From IMG/VR virus record IMGVR_UViG_3300030060_007136, positions 1-25,584 of that record: a stretch of DNA of 25,584 bases; one strand, written 5' to 3'. Of this stretch, positions 7,012 through 15,500 are shown piece by piece (the first letter of the stretch is position 1; each line of letters opens with the position of its first letter). The notes under the pieces are model-generated. The model did no database searches. It was not told the DNA's origin and saw nothing but the letters and a program-made list of their open reading frames with translations. Source of the stretch: a virus. A program made the translations under genes and the position numbers.

Positions 7012-8374
7012 TGAGGGTTTTCATGATGCTGCTGTTGCAGTTGTGAATAATGGTAGGATACCTTACGCAGCACACTCAGAAAGATACTCAAAAAAGAAAC
7101 ATGACAAACACCTTGATGTCACCGCAGCATCCACAGCAAGACTCTTATCGACTGATGGTAAGATAGCGTTTTACGAAAGACCATGGTTGAAGAGAACAAG
7201 ACAATTTTTTGCAGGGCAGAAGGCGTGGTATAGAGAAAGACATCTATCACTTAAACCTACTGAGTATCATAGTCATCATAAATCACATGCAGCAGCAGCG
7301 TTTCAAACATCACCTTTTGATCAAGCAGTATGTGTGGTGGTTGATAGTATAGGTGAGTGGGACTGCACATCTATATGGACAGCGAAGTATGTCAAGGGGC
7401 ATGCGTGTTATAAAAAAGTGTGGTCACGCTGGTATCCGCAATCTATTGGTTTATGGTACTCTGCGTTGACAAAATGGGCAGGTCTGCGTCCGTTAGATGA
7501 GGAATATATTTTTATGGGTATGGCAGCGTATGGTCACCCTGTCCACCTTAACGCTGTTGAAAGGGCACTTCGTAGAAATAATCATAAAGGGATAAGACTT
7601 GGTGATTACGATAAGTGCGATATAGCAAAGAGTGCAGAGAGAATATTGCAATTAGAATTGAATGAGATATTTGACATAGCATCACGATATAGTAGGAACA
7701 TATGCTATGGGGGTGGTGTTGCCTTGAATTGCGTTGTAAACACAGGTCTAAGGGAAATGTATAATCTTTGGATTATGCCTTGTCCTGGCGATGCAGGGGG
7801 TGCTCTGGGGGCAGCATGTTTAGCATACGGTAAGAAGGTTGCCTTCAGTCCGTATCTTGGATATAATATACAAAAGTTCTGTGATCCAAGGAGAGTTGTT
7901 GATGGACTCCTCGAAAAAAGAGTCGTGGGGGTTGCGAATGGCCGTGCTGAGTTCGGTCCTCGTGCTCTTGGTAATAGAAGTTTATTGGCGGATCCGAGGC
8001 AAGCTAGCACAAAAGACTTAGTAAATGAAATCAAACGAAGAGATAAATTCAGACCCTTTGCCCCTGCAATTTTGGAGGAGCATTGTCAGGACTACTTTGA
8101 TATGCCTTCCAATTCGAGATACATGTCCTATGTCTATAAGTGTAAGCAACCTAAGGCGATACCTGCTTGTATACACGTCGATGGTAGTGCGAGGGTACAA
8201 ACAGTTCCGTTAGATTCTGAGAGTATTCTGAGACCAATACTAGAGGCATGGTATGCACGTACAGGATGTCCTGTATTATTAAATACATCTTTGAATATCA
8301 AAGGTAAACCAATGGTAAATACAATACATGACGCAAAATCATTTGAAAGAAAATATGATGTCACTGTGTTTTAG
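6998..8374 (+). CDS. O-carbamoyltransferase (NodU/CmcH/TobZ family)
   Basis: 458 residues from the ATG at 6998, which gives MIGFSEGFHDAAVAVV, the standard N-terminus of the family. An upstream ATG at 6968 would add ten unlikely residues. The N-terminal Kae1-like domain has HD (9-10), HHKSHAAAAF (metal-binding His near 93-97), VDSIGEW, and GGVALNC followed by CPGDAGGALGAA. The C-terminal domain has FGPRALGNRSLLADPR (near 317-332), DKFRPFAPAI and TSLNIKGKPMV. The family moves a carbamoyl group from carbamoyl phosphate, via carbamoyl-AMP, to a hydroxyl of a sugar. Some phage members are reported to act on hydroxymethylated DNA bases instead. The protein stops soon after KGKPMV and lacks the last helix and strand usually seen there. 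Its 3' end overlaps the second SGNH-like gene. Local sequence around 7400-8000 looks richer in GC than its neighbours. Confidence 0.9.
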   Translation: MIGFSEGFHDAAVAVVNNGRIPYAAHSERYSKKKHDKHLDVTAASTARLLSTDGKIAFYERPWLKRTRQFFAGQKAWYRERHLSLKPTEYHSHHKSHAAAAFQTSPFDQAVCVVVDSIGEWDCTSIWTAKYVKGHACYKKVWSRWYPQSIGLWYSALTKWAGLRPLDEEYIFMGMAAYGHPVHLNAVERALRRNNHKGIRLGDYDKCDIAKSAERILQLELNEIFDIASRYSRNICYGGGVALNCVVNTGLREMYNLWIMPCPGDAGGALGAACLAYGKKVAFSPYLGYNIQKFCDPRRVVDGLLEKRVVGVANGRAEFGPRALGNRSLLADPRQASTKDLVNEIKRRDKFRPFAPAILEEHCQDYFDMPSNSRYMSYVYKCKQPKAIPACIHVDGSARVQTVPLDSESILRPILEAWYARTGCPVLLNTSLNIKGKPMVNTIHDAKSFERKYDVTVF

Positions 8375-8993
8375 TGGATGCAGCATCACTTGGGGTGATG
8401 AATTGCAAGATAGAATGAATGACAGATTTAGTAATCTTGTATCTCAACATTATGGTTGCAATGGATATAATCTCAGTGAACGTGGTATAAGCAATGACGC
8501 TATTGTGCGGAGAACCATTAAGTATCTAAAAAATACAAGACCAGATGTGTTAGTGATGCAATTTACTGTGACGCAGAGAATAGAATATTTTGAGAAACAA
8601 CCTGAGAATTGGACACCACAAAGAACCAAGACACGCAGAGAAAGAGATTATTACACACGAATATACAATGATGTTCTTGGTGCAGAGAATTTATGGAAGA
8701 ACATATTCCTGTTTGATTCGTATTGTAAAAGTATTGGTCAAAAGTATGTGTCTATAATTGCAGAACACTATGAGAGCACACAAAGGTGGCCAGAGAGGTA
8801 TTATGAAAACAAAATAGGGTATTGGAGAAGTTTGTGTGATGACTATACTCCAGTATGGATGCAGATGGACTTATTAAAGGGTTTGAAAACTCATCCTCAT
8901 CATTATGCAAATGGTGTAAATGGCGGACACCCAAGTCCAGAAGGACATAAGACAATTGCAAATAAAATCATTGAGTTGATAGACGCTATATAA
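8355..8993 (+). CDS. SGNH-hydrolase-like protein, copy 2
   Basis: 212 residues from the ATG at 8355; the next codon but none downstream is also ATG (8358), and 8328 is an earlier, less likely option. It starts MMSLCFSGCSITWGDEL with the candidate nucleophile Ser10, has GISND (44-48) for block III, and NGGHPSPEGH for block V with His192. The block V Asp is Asn here, compared with Val in copy 1. These residues suggest an esterase or acyltransferase fold acting on a glycan, though catalysis may be altered. The two copies bracket the sulfotransferase, oxygenase and carbamoyltransferase genes. The start overlaps the carbamoyltransferase stop by 20 bases. A sigma70-type promoter for the next gene lies inside its 3' end. 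Confidence 0.72.
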   Translation: MMSLCFSGCSITWGDELQDRMNDRFSNLVSQHYGCNGYNLSERGISNDAIVRRTIKYLKNTRPDVLVMQFTVTQRIEYFEKQPENWTPQRTKTRRERDYYTRIYNDVLGAENLWKNIFLFDSYCKSIGQKYVSIIAEHYESTQRWPERYYENKIGYWRSLCDDYTPVWMQMDLLKGLKTHPHHYANGVNGGHPSPEGHKTIANKIIELIDAI

Positions 8994-9004
8994 AGTGTTA
9001 TAAT
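8976..9004 (+). promoter_or_regulatory. Sigma70-type promoter
   Basis: TTGATA at 8976-8981, a 17-base spacer, then TATAAT at 8999-9004. This is five of six bases in the -35 box and all six in the -10 box, at ideal spacing. The -35 box is inside the last codons of the SGNH-like gene. Transcription would start near 9011, about 15 bases before the ATG of the glycosyltransferase-like gene. Such a promoter would be read by host RNA polymerase without the phage late sigma, so early or middle expression is inferred. Confidence 0.65.
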
Positions 9005-9025
9005 GATTATGACTGAACTCTAATT

Positions 9026-9778
9026 ATGGCTAAAGGATTTAAGGTGGTATCTAAACCACCTACAGCGAAGGAAGACGCTTTTGATATTGAAGCAGCAAAA
9101 GAACTCATCAAGGGTAAAAGTGTTGTATTCTGTTTACCTGGCAGAGGTGTATCATATATCTTCCTAAAGAATTTCGTATCACTCTGTTTTGAGTTGGTAC
9201 AAAACGGAGCAAATATACAGATTGCACAAGACTATAGTTCAATGGTAAATTTTGCAAGATGCAAAGTTTTAGGTGCAAATGTTCTTAGAGGTCCTGATCA
9301 ATTACCTTGGGATGGTAAACTAAATTATGATTATCAACTGTGGATAGACAGCGACATTGTTTTCAATCTTGAAAATTTTTATAGAGTTGTAGCAATGGAT
9401 AAAGACATCGCAGGGGGTTGGTATGCCACAGAGGATGGTAGAACTACATCATGTGCACATTGGTTAGAAGAAGACGATTTCAAAGAGAATGGTGGAGTTA
9501 TGAATCATGAGATGGTGGAAGGTATTGTCAAACGTCGTAAACCATTCACTGTAGATTATTCTGGTTTTGGTTGGTTACTCATAAAGAAAGGTGTATTTGA
9601 ACATAAAGATATGAAATATCCTTGGTTTGCTCCACAGATGCAGGTATTTGACTCAGGTGAGGTGCAAGATATGTGTGGTGAAGATGTATCATTCTGTCTT
9701 GATGCAATCAAAGCAGGTTATGAAATATGGATTGATCCGCAATGTAGAGTGGGACATGAAAAAACAAGAATTATATAG
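9026..9778 (+). CDS. GT-A fold glycosyltransferase-like protein
   Basis: 250 residues. After VVFCLPGRGVSYIFLKNF comes the strand LWIDSDIVF with the DxD-type motif D108-S109-D110, the metal and nucleotide-sugar site of GT-A enzymes. A typical late acidic motif follows, GEDVSFCLDAIKAG (Glu219, Asp220), with a C-terminal VGHE (His244) where GT-A enzymes often place a third metal ligand. It would transfer a sugar from a nucleotide donor to an unknown acceptor in the cytoplasm. Proteins of this look are common in T4-like marine phages. It is the only glycosyltransferase in view and has its own promoter, so it may serve the cassette upstream or work alone. The 62-residue gene follows after 9 bases. 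Confidence 0.75.
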   Translation: MAKGFKVVSKPPTAKEDAFDIEAAKELIKGKSVVFCLPGRGVSYIFLKNFVSLCFELVQNGANIQIAQDYSSMVNFARCKVLGANVLRGPDQLPWDGKLNYDYQLWIDSDIVFNLENFYRVVAMDKDIAGGWYATEDGRTTSCAHWLEEDDFKENGGVMNHEMVEGIVKRRKPFTVDYSGFGWLLIKKGVFEHKDMKYPWFAPQMQVFDSGEVQDMCGEDVSFCLDAIKAGYEIWIDPQCRVGHEKTRII

Positions 9779-9787
9779 ATAGGTCAG

Positions 9788-9976
9788 ATGATAAACATAA
9801 CTGACATGGAACTATATGACATTTATATAAAAGGGAGTAAAGAGTTCAGTTCAATATCAGAAGAGGAAATGCTCGATATTACGCAAGAATTGGCAGACGA
9901 TTATTACAAAGAAGGGTTTCCTCACCCCGATGAAATAGAGGTAAGATACCTCGGACACGAAGAAGACCCCCAGTAG
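9788..9976 (+). CDS. Small acidic protein of unknown function, 62 residues
   Basis: I do not recognise this protein. It starts MINITDMELYDIYIKG, has a central Glu-rich predicted helix (ISEEEMLDITQELADDYY), and ends GHEEDPQ. The charge is strongly negative and there is no signal peptide or membrane segment. The ATG has an AGG four bases upstream as a weak ribosome-binding site. It lies 9 bases after the glycosyltransferase-like gene and should be on the same transcript. Its TAG stop (9974-9976) sits in the loop and the first base of the 3' arm of the intrinsic terminator, so the last codons also form the hairpin. The intact frame and clean spacing support a real gene. Confidence 0.65.
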   Translation: MINITDMELYDIYIKGSKEFSSISEEEMLDITQELADDYYKEGFPHPDEIEVRYLGHEEDPQ

Positions 9977-9988
9977 GGGTCTTTTTTT
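9964..9988 (+). terminator. Intrinsic (Rho-independent) terminator
   Basis: AGACCCC (9964-9970), loop CAGTA, GGGGTCT (9976-9982), then a run of T to 9988. Seven perfect pairs, four of them G-C, followed by the U-tract, make a standard terminator. It ends the transcript from the promoter at 8976 and separates the accessory genes from the baseplate genes. Confidence 0.9.
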
Positions 9989-10001
9989 GTCTCTAAATAA
10001 T

Positions 10002-10009
10002 GATAAATA
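10002..10009 (+). promoter_or_regulatory. T4-like late promoter octamer before gp25
   Basis: GATAAATA matches the NATAAATA late-promoter pattern of T4-like marine phages (TATAAATA in T4). Transcription would begin roughly 10015, giving a leader of about 15 bases before the GTG start of gp25. A weaker look-alike, TCTAAATA, lies just upstream at 9992-9999. Its place directly after a terminator and before the baseplate block supports the call. Confidence 0.65.
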
Positions 10010-10029
10010 TACCCAGACTATAATTTTCA

Positions 10030-10434
10030 GTGCCTGCACAAAGGTTTTCGCAAGGATTTAAGGATATCTCCTTATCTTTCAAAAGACATCCAGTAACAAA
10101 TGACATTCTTGCATTAAAAAATGAGGATGCCATAAAACGTTCTGTGCAAAATTTAGTTCGCACAATACAGGGTGAAGTTTTTTTTAATGATTTAATAGGC
10201 ACACGATTGGAGGGATCACTTTTTGAATTAGCGAATAATGATTACGTAGATCCTATAAAAAGTCAAATTGAAAATGTAATCAGTAATTTTGAACCTAGAG
10301 TTCAATTAATGAAAGTAAATTTTAAGACTTTTCCTGACCAAAACGCAATTGAAGTTACTGTAAAATATGATATTATCGGACTTGATGCTCCTACACAGTT
10401 TATCAATTTTATTCTAGAACCCACAAGGTTATAA
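10030..10434 (+). CDS. 25: Baseplate wedge subunit gp25
   Basis: 134 residues, close to the 132 of T4 gp25. The GPW/gp25 family core motif E-P-R is at 88-90 in NFEPRV. RSVQNLVRTIQGEVFF (from residue 37) fits the family's N-terminal helix. In T4, gp25 forms the core bundle of the baseplate wedge with gp6 and gp53 and nucleates the sheath. TssE of type VI secretion is a homolog. Translation starts at GTG (10030); no ATG exists nearby and no Shine-Dalgarno sequence is clear. The stop and the next ATG share one base in TAATG, so gp6 is translationally coupled. Confidence 0.93.
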   Translation: MPAQRFSQGFKDISLSFKRHPVTNDILALKNEDAIKRSVQNLVRTIQGEVFFNDLIGTRLEGSLFELANNDYVDPIKSQIENVISNFEPRVQLMKVNFKTFPDQNAIEVTVKYDIIGLDAPTQFINFILEPTRL

Positions 10435-12587
10435 TGGCACTACAACAATTCACAAATCTAAATTTTGAGGATATAAAAACCTCAATTAAGGATTATCTTA
10501 GACAGAACTCTAATTTCACTGACATGGATTTTGAGGGGTCTAATCTTTCTGTCATTGTAAATCTATTAGCATATAATTCATACACCACAGCATATAATAC
10601 CAATGCAGTTGTAAATGAGACATTTATTGATAGTGCTACACTTAGAGAAAATGTTGTTTCTCTTGCAAGAAATATAGGATATGTTCCAAGATCTAAAAGA
10701 GCATCTAGAATGTTGGTTGATTATGGTATAACTGGCATCACAACAACAACAAAAACAATTACTTTTGAACCTGGTTTTATAGGAAATGGAAGTGTATCTA
10801 ATATAAATTTTTTATTTTCAATACCTGAAAAAGTAACTGGCACTGCATCAGATGGTATAGCAAGTGGGACAATAGAGGTTTTTCAAGGACAATACTTACA
10901 ATCAAATTTTACTGTCAATAATTCTTTACCCAATCAAAGATACATATTACCTAATAATGGCGTAGATACTTCGACTATTAGAGTAAAGGTAAGAGAAAAT
11001 AATTCAAGTGATACACTTGAGGAATACAAATTGGTTGATAATATTATTGGAATCACCTCTACATCCAACATCTATTTGATACAGGAAACAACTGATGAGA
11101 AGTATGAAGTATTATTTGGTGATGGTATTTTTGGAAAAGAATTATCAAATGGAAACGTTATAGAAATATCTTACATAAAAACTGAAGGGAAGGAGGGAAA
11201 TGGAGTGTCTAGATTATCATTTTCTGGCACTATAACAAATGAAAATAATGCTACAGAGACAGAGATAAATGGAGATCTTGTACCTCAATTCCCATCACAG
11301 AATGGTGATGATATAGAAGATATAAAAAGTGTAAGATATTACGCACCTAGATTGTACTCTTCGCAACATAGAGCAGTCACCGCAAATGACTACGAAGCGA
11401 TTGTACCATCTGTATATCCAAATATAGAATCAATAAGTGCATTTGGTGGTGAAGAATTGACTCCTCCAAAATACGGTAGGGTTTTCATAGCTGCAAAACC
11501 TAAAAATGGTGCATTCTTATCCAACTTTACAAAAAAACAAATACTCACATCATTGAAAAATTACTCTGTAGCAGGTATAGTTCCAGAGATAATTGATTTG
11601 AAGTTTTTATATGTAGAACTTGATACTCATGTTTATTACAATGCAAACTTTGTCGGAGATACACAGAATCTTAGAACTGATATCATAAATGCGATGAGTT
11701 CGTTTGCAGGTGGTACAGAATTGAATAAATTTGGTGGTAGATTTAAGTATAGTAAAGTTTTATCTCTTATTGACAGAGTAAGTGATTCTATCACATCAAA
11801 CATTACCACAATAAGAATAAGAAGAAATTTGGTTGCACAATTAAATGTGTTTAGTCAATATGAAATATGTTTTGATAATACTTTTCATAGGAATGAAAGT
11901 AATTATAATATAAAATCGACGGGATTCACTGTGTCAGGTGTTTCAGGAACTGTTTACTTTTCTGATCAACATGTATCTGGTGATAAGGGTAATTTATTTC
12001 TTTTTCAAATAGATGGAGACTCAACAGTGAAAATTTTATCTAACACATTTGGTTCTGTAGATTATAAAAAAGGTGAAGTAATCATTGATACTGTAAATAT
12101 CACAAGCACTTTATTATCTGATAATATTATTGAAATACAAGCAGTGCCACAATCAAATGACGTGCTTGCTAGAAAAGAATTATATCTTCAATTTGATGTA
12201 TCAAATAGTAATTTCTTTATGAGAGAGGATCCAATATCAACTGGTGCAAATACATCTGGTACAAGGTATGACCCACAATCAAGTTACAGCAATGGTGCAA
12301 AAGTAAGGGGTGCCATTATCACTAGCTCTGCTAGTTCTTCTAATCTTGTTGGATATGTAAATGGAAATCCTTATTACGGACCTTTTCACTTCCATCCTGA
12401 TACAGGTAAAAAAATGGTTGGTGAGTTCCACGTCTCTACTCCTCATGATACGATATACTCTACAAAAGCAGAGAGTTTAGGAATTGCTGCTGACAGTGCT
12501 CCCATAGATAGTTCGTCATCTAGCACAATGACATCGACATCATCGTCGTCATCATCCTCAAGCAGTAGTAGTGGATACGGATACTAA
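10434..12587 (+). CDS. 6: Baseplate wedge subunit gp6, with C-terminal extension
   Basis: 717 residues against about 660 in T4. The N-terminus LNFEDIKTSIKDYLRQ and the following GSNLSVIVNLLAYNSYTTAYN block are characteristic of gp6 in T4-like phages. The middle (KSVRYYAPRLYSSQHRAVTANDYEAIV, about 298-324) is the baseplate J-like core. gp6 dimers link neighbouring wedges into the inner ring of the baseplate. The extra C-terminal part holds GNPYYGPFHFHP (643-654) and HVSTPHD, then a Ser-rich tail (about 692-717) ending GYGY. That tail is disordered by composition and probably exposed. Both ends are coupled by TAATG overlaps. Confidence 0.92.
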   Translation: MALQQFTNLNFEDIKTSIKDYLRQNSNFTDMDFEGSNLSVIVNLLAYNSYTTAYNTNAVVNETFIDSATLRENVVSLARNIGYVPRSKRASRMLVDYGITGITTTTKTITFEPGFIGNGSVSNINFLFSIPEKVTGTASDGIASGTIEVFQGQYLQSNFTVNNSLPNQRYILPNNGVDTSTIRVKVRENNSSDTLEEYKLVDNIIGITSTSNIYLIQETTDEKYEVLFGDGIFGKELSNGNVIEISYIKTEGKEGNGVSRLSFSGTITNENNATETEINGDLVPQFPSQNGDDIEDIKSVRYYAPRLYSSQHRAVTANDYEAIVPSVYPNIESISAFGGEELTPPKYGRVFIAAKPKNGAFLSNFTKKQILTSLKNYSVAGIVPEIIDLKFLYVELDTHVYYNANFVGDTQNLRTDIINAMSSFAGGTELNKFGGRFKYSKVLSLIDRVSDSITSNITTIRIRRNLVAQLNVFSQYEICFDNTFHRNESNYNIKSTGFTVSGVSGTVYFSDQHVSGDKGNLFLFQIDGDSTVKILSNTFGSVDYKKGEVIIDTVNITSTLLSDNIIEIQAVPQSNDVLARKELYLQFDVSNSNFFMREDPISTGANTSGTRYDPQSSYSNGAKVRGAIITSSASSSNLVGYVNGNPYYGPFHFHPDTGKKMVGEFHVSTPHDTIYSTKAESLGIAADSAPIDSSSSSTMTSTSSSSSSSSSSSGYGY

Positions 12588-15500
12588 TGATACAAACATC
12601 ATTAACAAAAGTCAAAATACATGAAATAATTGAGAGTCAAATACCAGAGGTAATTGACGAGCAAAACCCTCTTCTGGGTGATTTTCTTAAACAATATTAT
12701 ATTTCTCAAGAGTATCAAGGTGGTGCTATTGACATCGCTGAAAACCTTGTCGAATACAAGAGTTTAGATTTTTTAAACACTGAAAACTTAATAGGTTTCA
12801 CATCAGTCTCCCAATATGTTGAAGCAAGATCAGATGTAATATATGTCGACTCAACAGAAGGATGGCCTAATCAATATGGTTTATTGAAGATTGATAATGA
12901 GATTATCACTTATACAGGTATAGGTTCTACATCATTTGAAGGGTGTGTTAGAGGTTTTAGTGGTATTGAAAATAACAATAGAACTAATCAACCAGAATAT
13001 CTTACCTTCACTAATACTGGTGTGGGAACACACGGTGTAGACGCTAGGGTGCATAATCTTAGTAATACATTCCTTACAGAGTTTCTCAGAAAATTAAAGA
13101 GACAAGTATTGTCAGGATTTGCTGAAAGAAAATTAGATGAGAAACTTAATCAATCTAATTTTTTGAGGCAATCAAAAGATTTTTACAAATCAAAAGGAAC
13201 TGAAGAAGCATTCAAAATATTATTTGGAGCATTATATGCTGAAAAGGTTGAGATGATTCAACCATCAAAATTCATCATAAGTCCATCAGACGCTGATTAC
13301 ATTGTAAATGATGTTTTACTATGTGAATTGATTTCAGGTAATCCACTTAAAATATCGGGTCAGAGTCTTGCACAAGAAACCACTCCTCTTCAAACAAGTG
13401 GTTCAATTTACAATGTTGAGAGATCTATCATAGGTGGCAAAACTTATTATAAGATAGCAATATCAAAAGGAACAACTTTTGGTAAGTTTCAGCAAGTTGG
13501 TAAAACATTTCTAACACAATCATCACCTGTGGGATCCACAGTATTGAATGTAGACTCGACTATTGGGTTCGGTGCGACTGGATCAATAGAGTTTGAGGAC
13601 AGAATTCTAACTTATAATGCAAAATCTCTAACTCAATTTAGAGATATCTCGCCACTAACATCACCATGTGGAATTGGATCAACAGTAAAATTTGGCATAG
13701 TCGCCACTTCATATGAGGATGGTGACATCAAATTACCCGTCGAATTTAATGTTTTAGGTGTCTTAAATGAATTTGTTGGAAGTGCAATAAATCAACAAGA
13801 AGACTCAGTTATCAATGTAAGTCAATTAGGAAAGATAGAAAGGGAGTTAGAATATAATACATGGATCTACAACACAGCATCAACTTATGCTGTAGAAACA
13901 TTCTTATTACGTAATACAAATAATTACGATTTTACCCTTACCGCAAAAGAATTTTCACTATATGTGGGTGATCAAATTGAAGTCATTGACACAATTGACT
14001 CATCAAATATATTTGTAGGTAGTATAACTTTTGTTTATGATGATGATAATGAATTCTCTATATCCGTAAACGTTCCTACACTTGATAATAATAGAAAATA
14101 CTTCATAAGAAGAATATTAAAATTACAAGGTGATATAACAGCTGATGTTCAAAATACTTATTCTCAATTTGGAGTGCCTTACGTTGCCTCAAACAGTCTT
14201 CCTCACTGGCCTATAGATCCACAAACAAGAGTCAGAACATTCTCAAACGCAGGTATATCAACAACTCAAGTAGAGATAAATCTACCTGACCATAATTTTC
14301 ATGACGGTGATTTAGTTGTATATTCATCTTCTGGTATCGGTACACTTACAAACTTGAATGAAGGTGAGGCGTATTATATTAAGAAAATTGATAGTAGCAC
14401 GGTCAAACTTGCTTACACAGGAGAGAACGTAAGAAGAGGACAATTTATAACAGCATTTTTTGGTAATGATATTGGAGTAACAACTTCACATACACTTACA
14501 CCATTTTCTATATTTGGTAATGAGATAGGTGGACAAAAATTACTTAGAAAATTTGACAAACCCGAATTCGGTGATAGAGAAAAAACTGTTCAAGGAGGAG
14601 TTGGTTTATTTGTGAACGGTGTTGAGGCATACTCATATAAATCATCGGACATTGTATATTTTGGACCTTTACAATCTGTTGAAGTATTGAATAGGGGCAC
14701 AGATTATGATATAGTGACTCCACCAAGATTATCTGTTACACAAGACGGACATACTGGTGTGGGAGCGTCTGTTATTGCACAAGTAGAGGGTAAATTACGA
14801 GAAGTTTTAGTTGACAATGAAGGACTGGATTACGAAGAGATACCAACCGTAAAAATTTCAGGAGGAAATAATACTACAGCTGTAATAAAGGCAAAAATGA
14901 AGACAGTTCATCATACTGTTGAATTTGATGCGACATCATCAGGTGGTGTAGTAAACACAGCAACTGATAGGTTTGTATTTACAAAACCACATGGTTTGAA
15001 AGATGCTGAAGAGATAATATATGATGTAAATGGAAGTAGTGCTATTGGAATCGGTGTAACACCAGGTTCATTGGTAGACACTGCCCCATATTTTGTTGTG
15101 AAAATAGATGATTTTCAAATTCATTTATCAGAATCAAAAACAAAAGCACTTGCTGGAATTGGCACAATAGATCTATCAACAAATGGTGGTGGTTTACAAA
15201 GATTTCAGACAATCGCAAGAAGACAGAAAGTTGATAAAATTTTAGTTGAAGATGAAGGTTCCTTTAAAAATAGAGAGTTACGCACTATTTCAGGTATCAA
15301 TACATTTACAGATACCATCAATATTCCTTCACATGGATTCAATAATTCTGAGATAGTAAAATACTCATCAGATACATCAGTCATCGGTGGACTTACAAAT
15401 AATGCAGAGTACTTCGTAGATAAAATAAACGACGATAGCTTTAGACTATCAAATAATAAAGAATTATCCTCCTACATCACATTAAGAAATGATGGATTAG

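Noticed and set aside
7705-8034. Minus-strand ORF of 109 codons in the carbamoyltransferase
   Set aside because: Opposite strand of a strongly conserved active-site region. The long open frame is explained by the locally higher GC.
10019-10024. TATAAT just before gp25
   Set aside because: Only six bases before the GTG start and no -35 hexamer at 17 bases, so it could not make a normal leader. The late octamer fits better.
12321-12335. Perfect inverted repeat ACTAGC-TCT-GCTAGT in gp6
   Set aside because: Short, inside coding sequence and without a T-run, so not a terminator. It is explained by Ser-rich codons.
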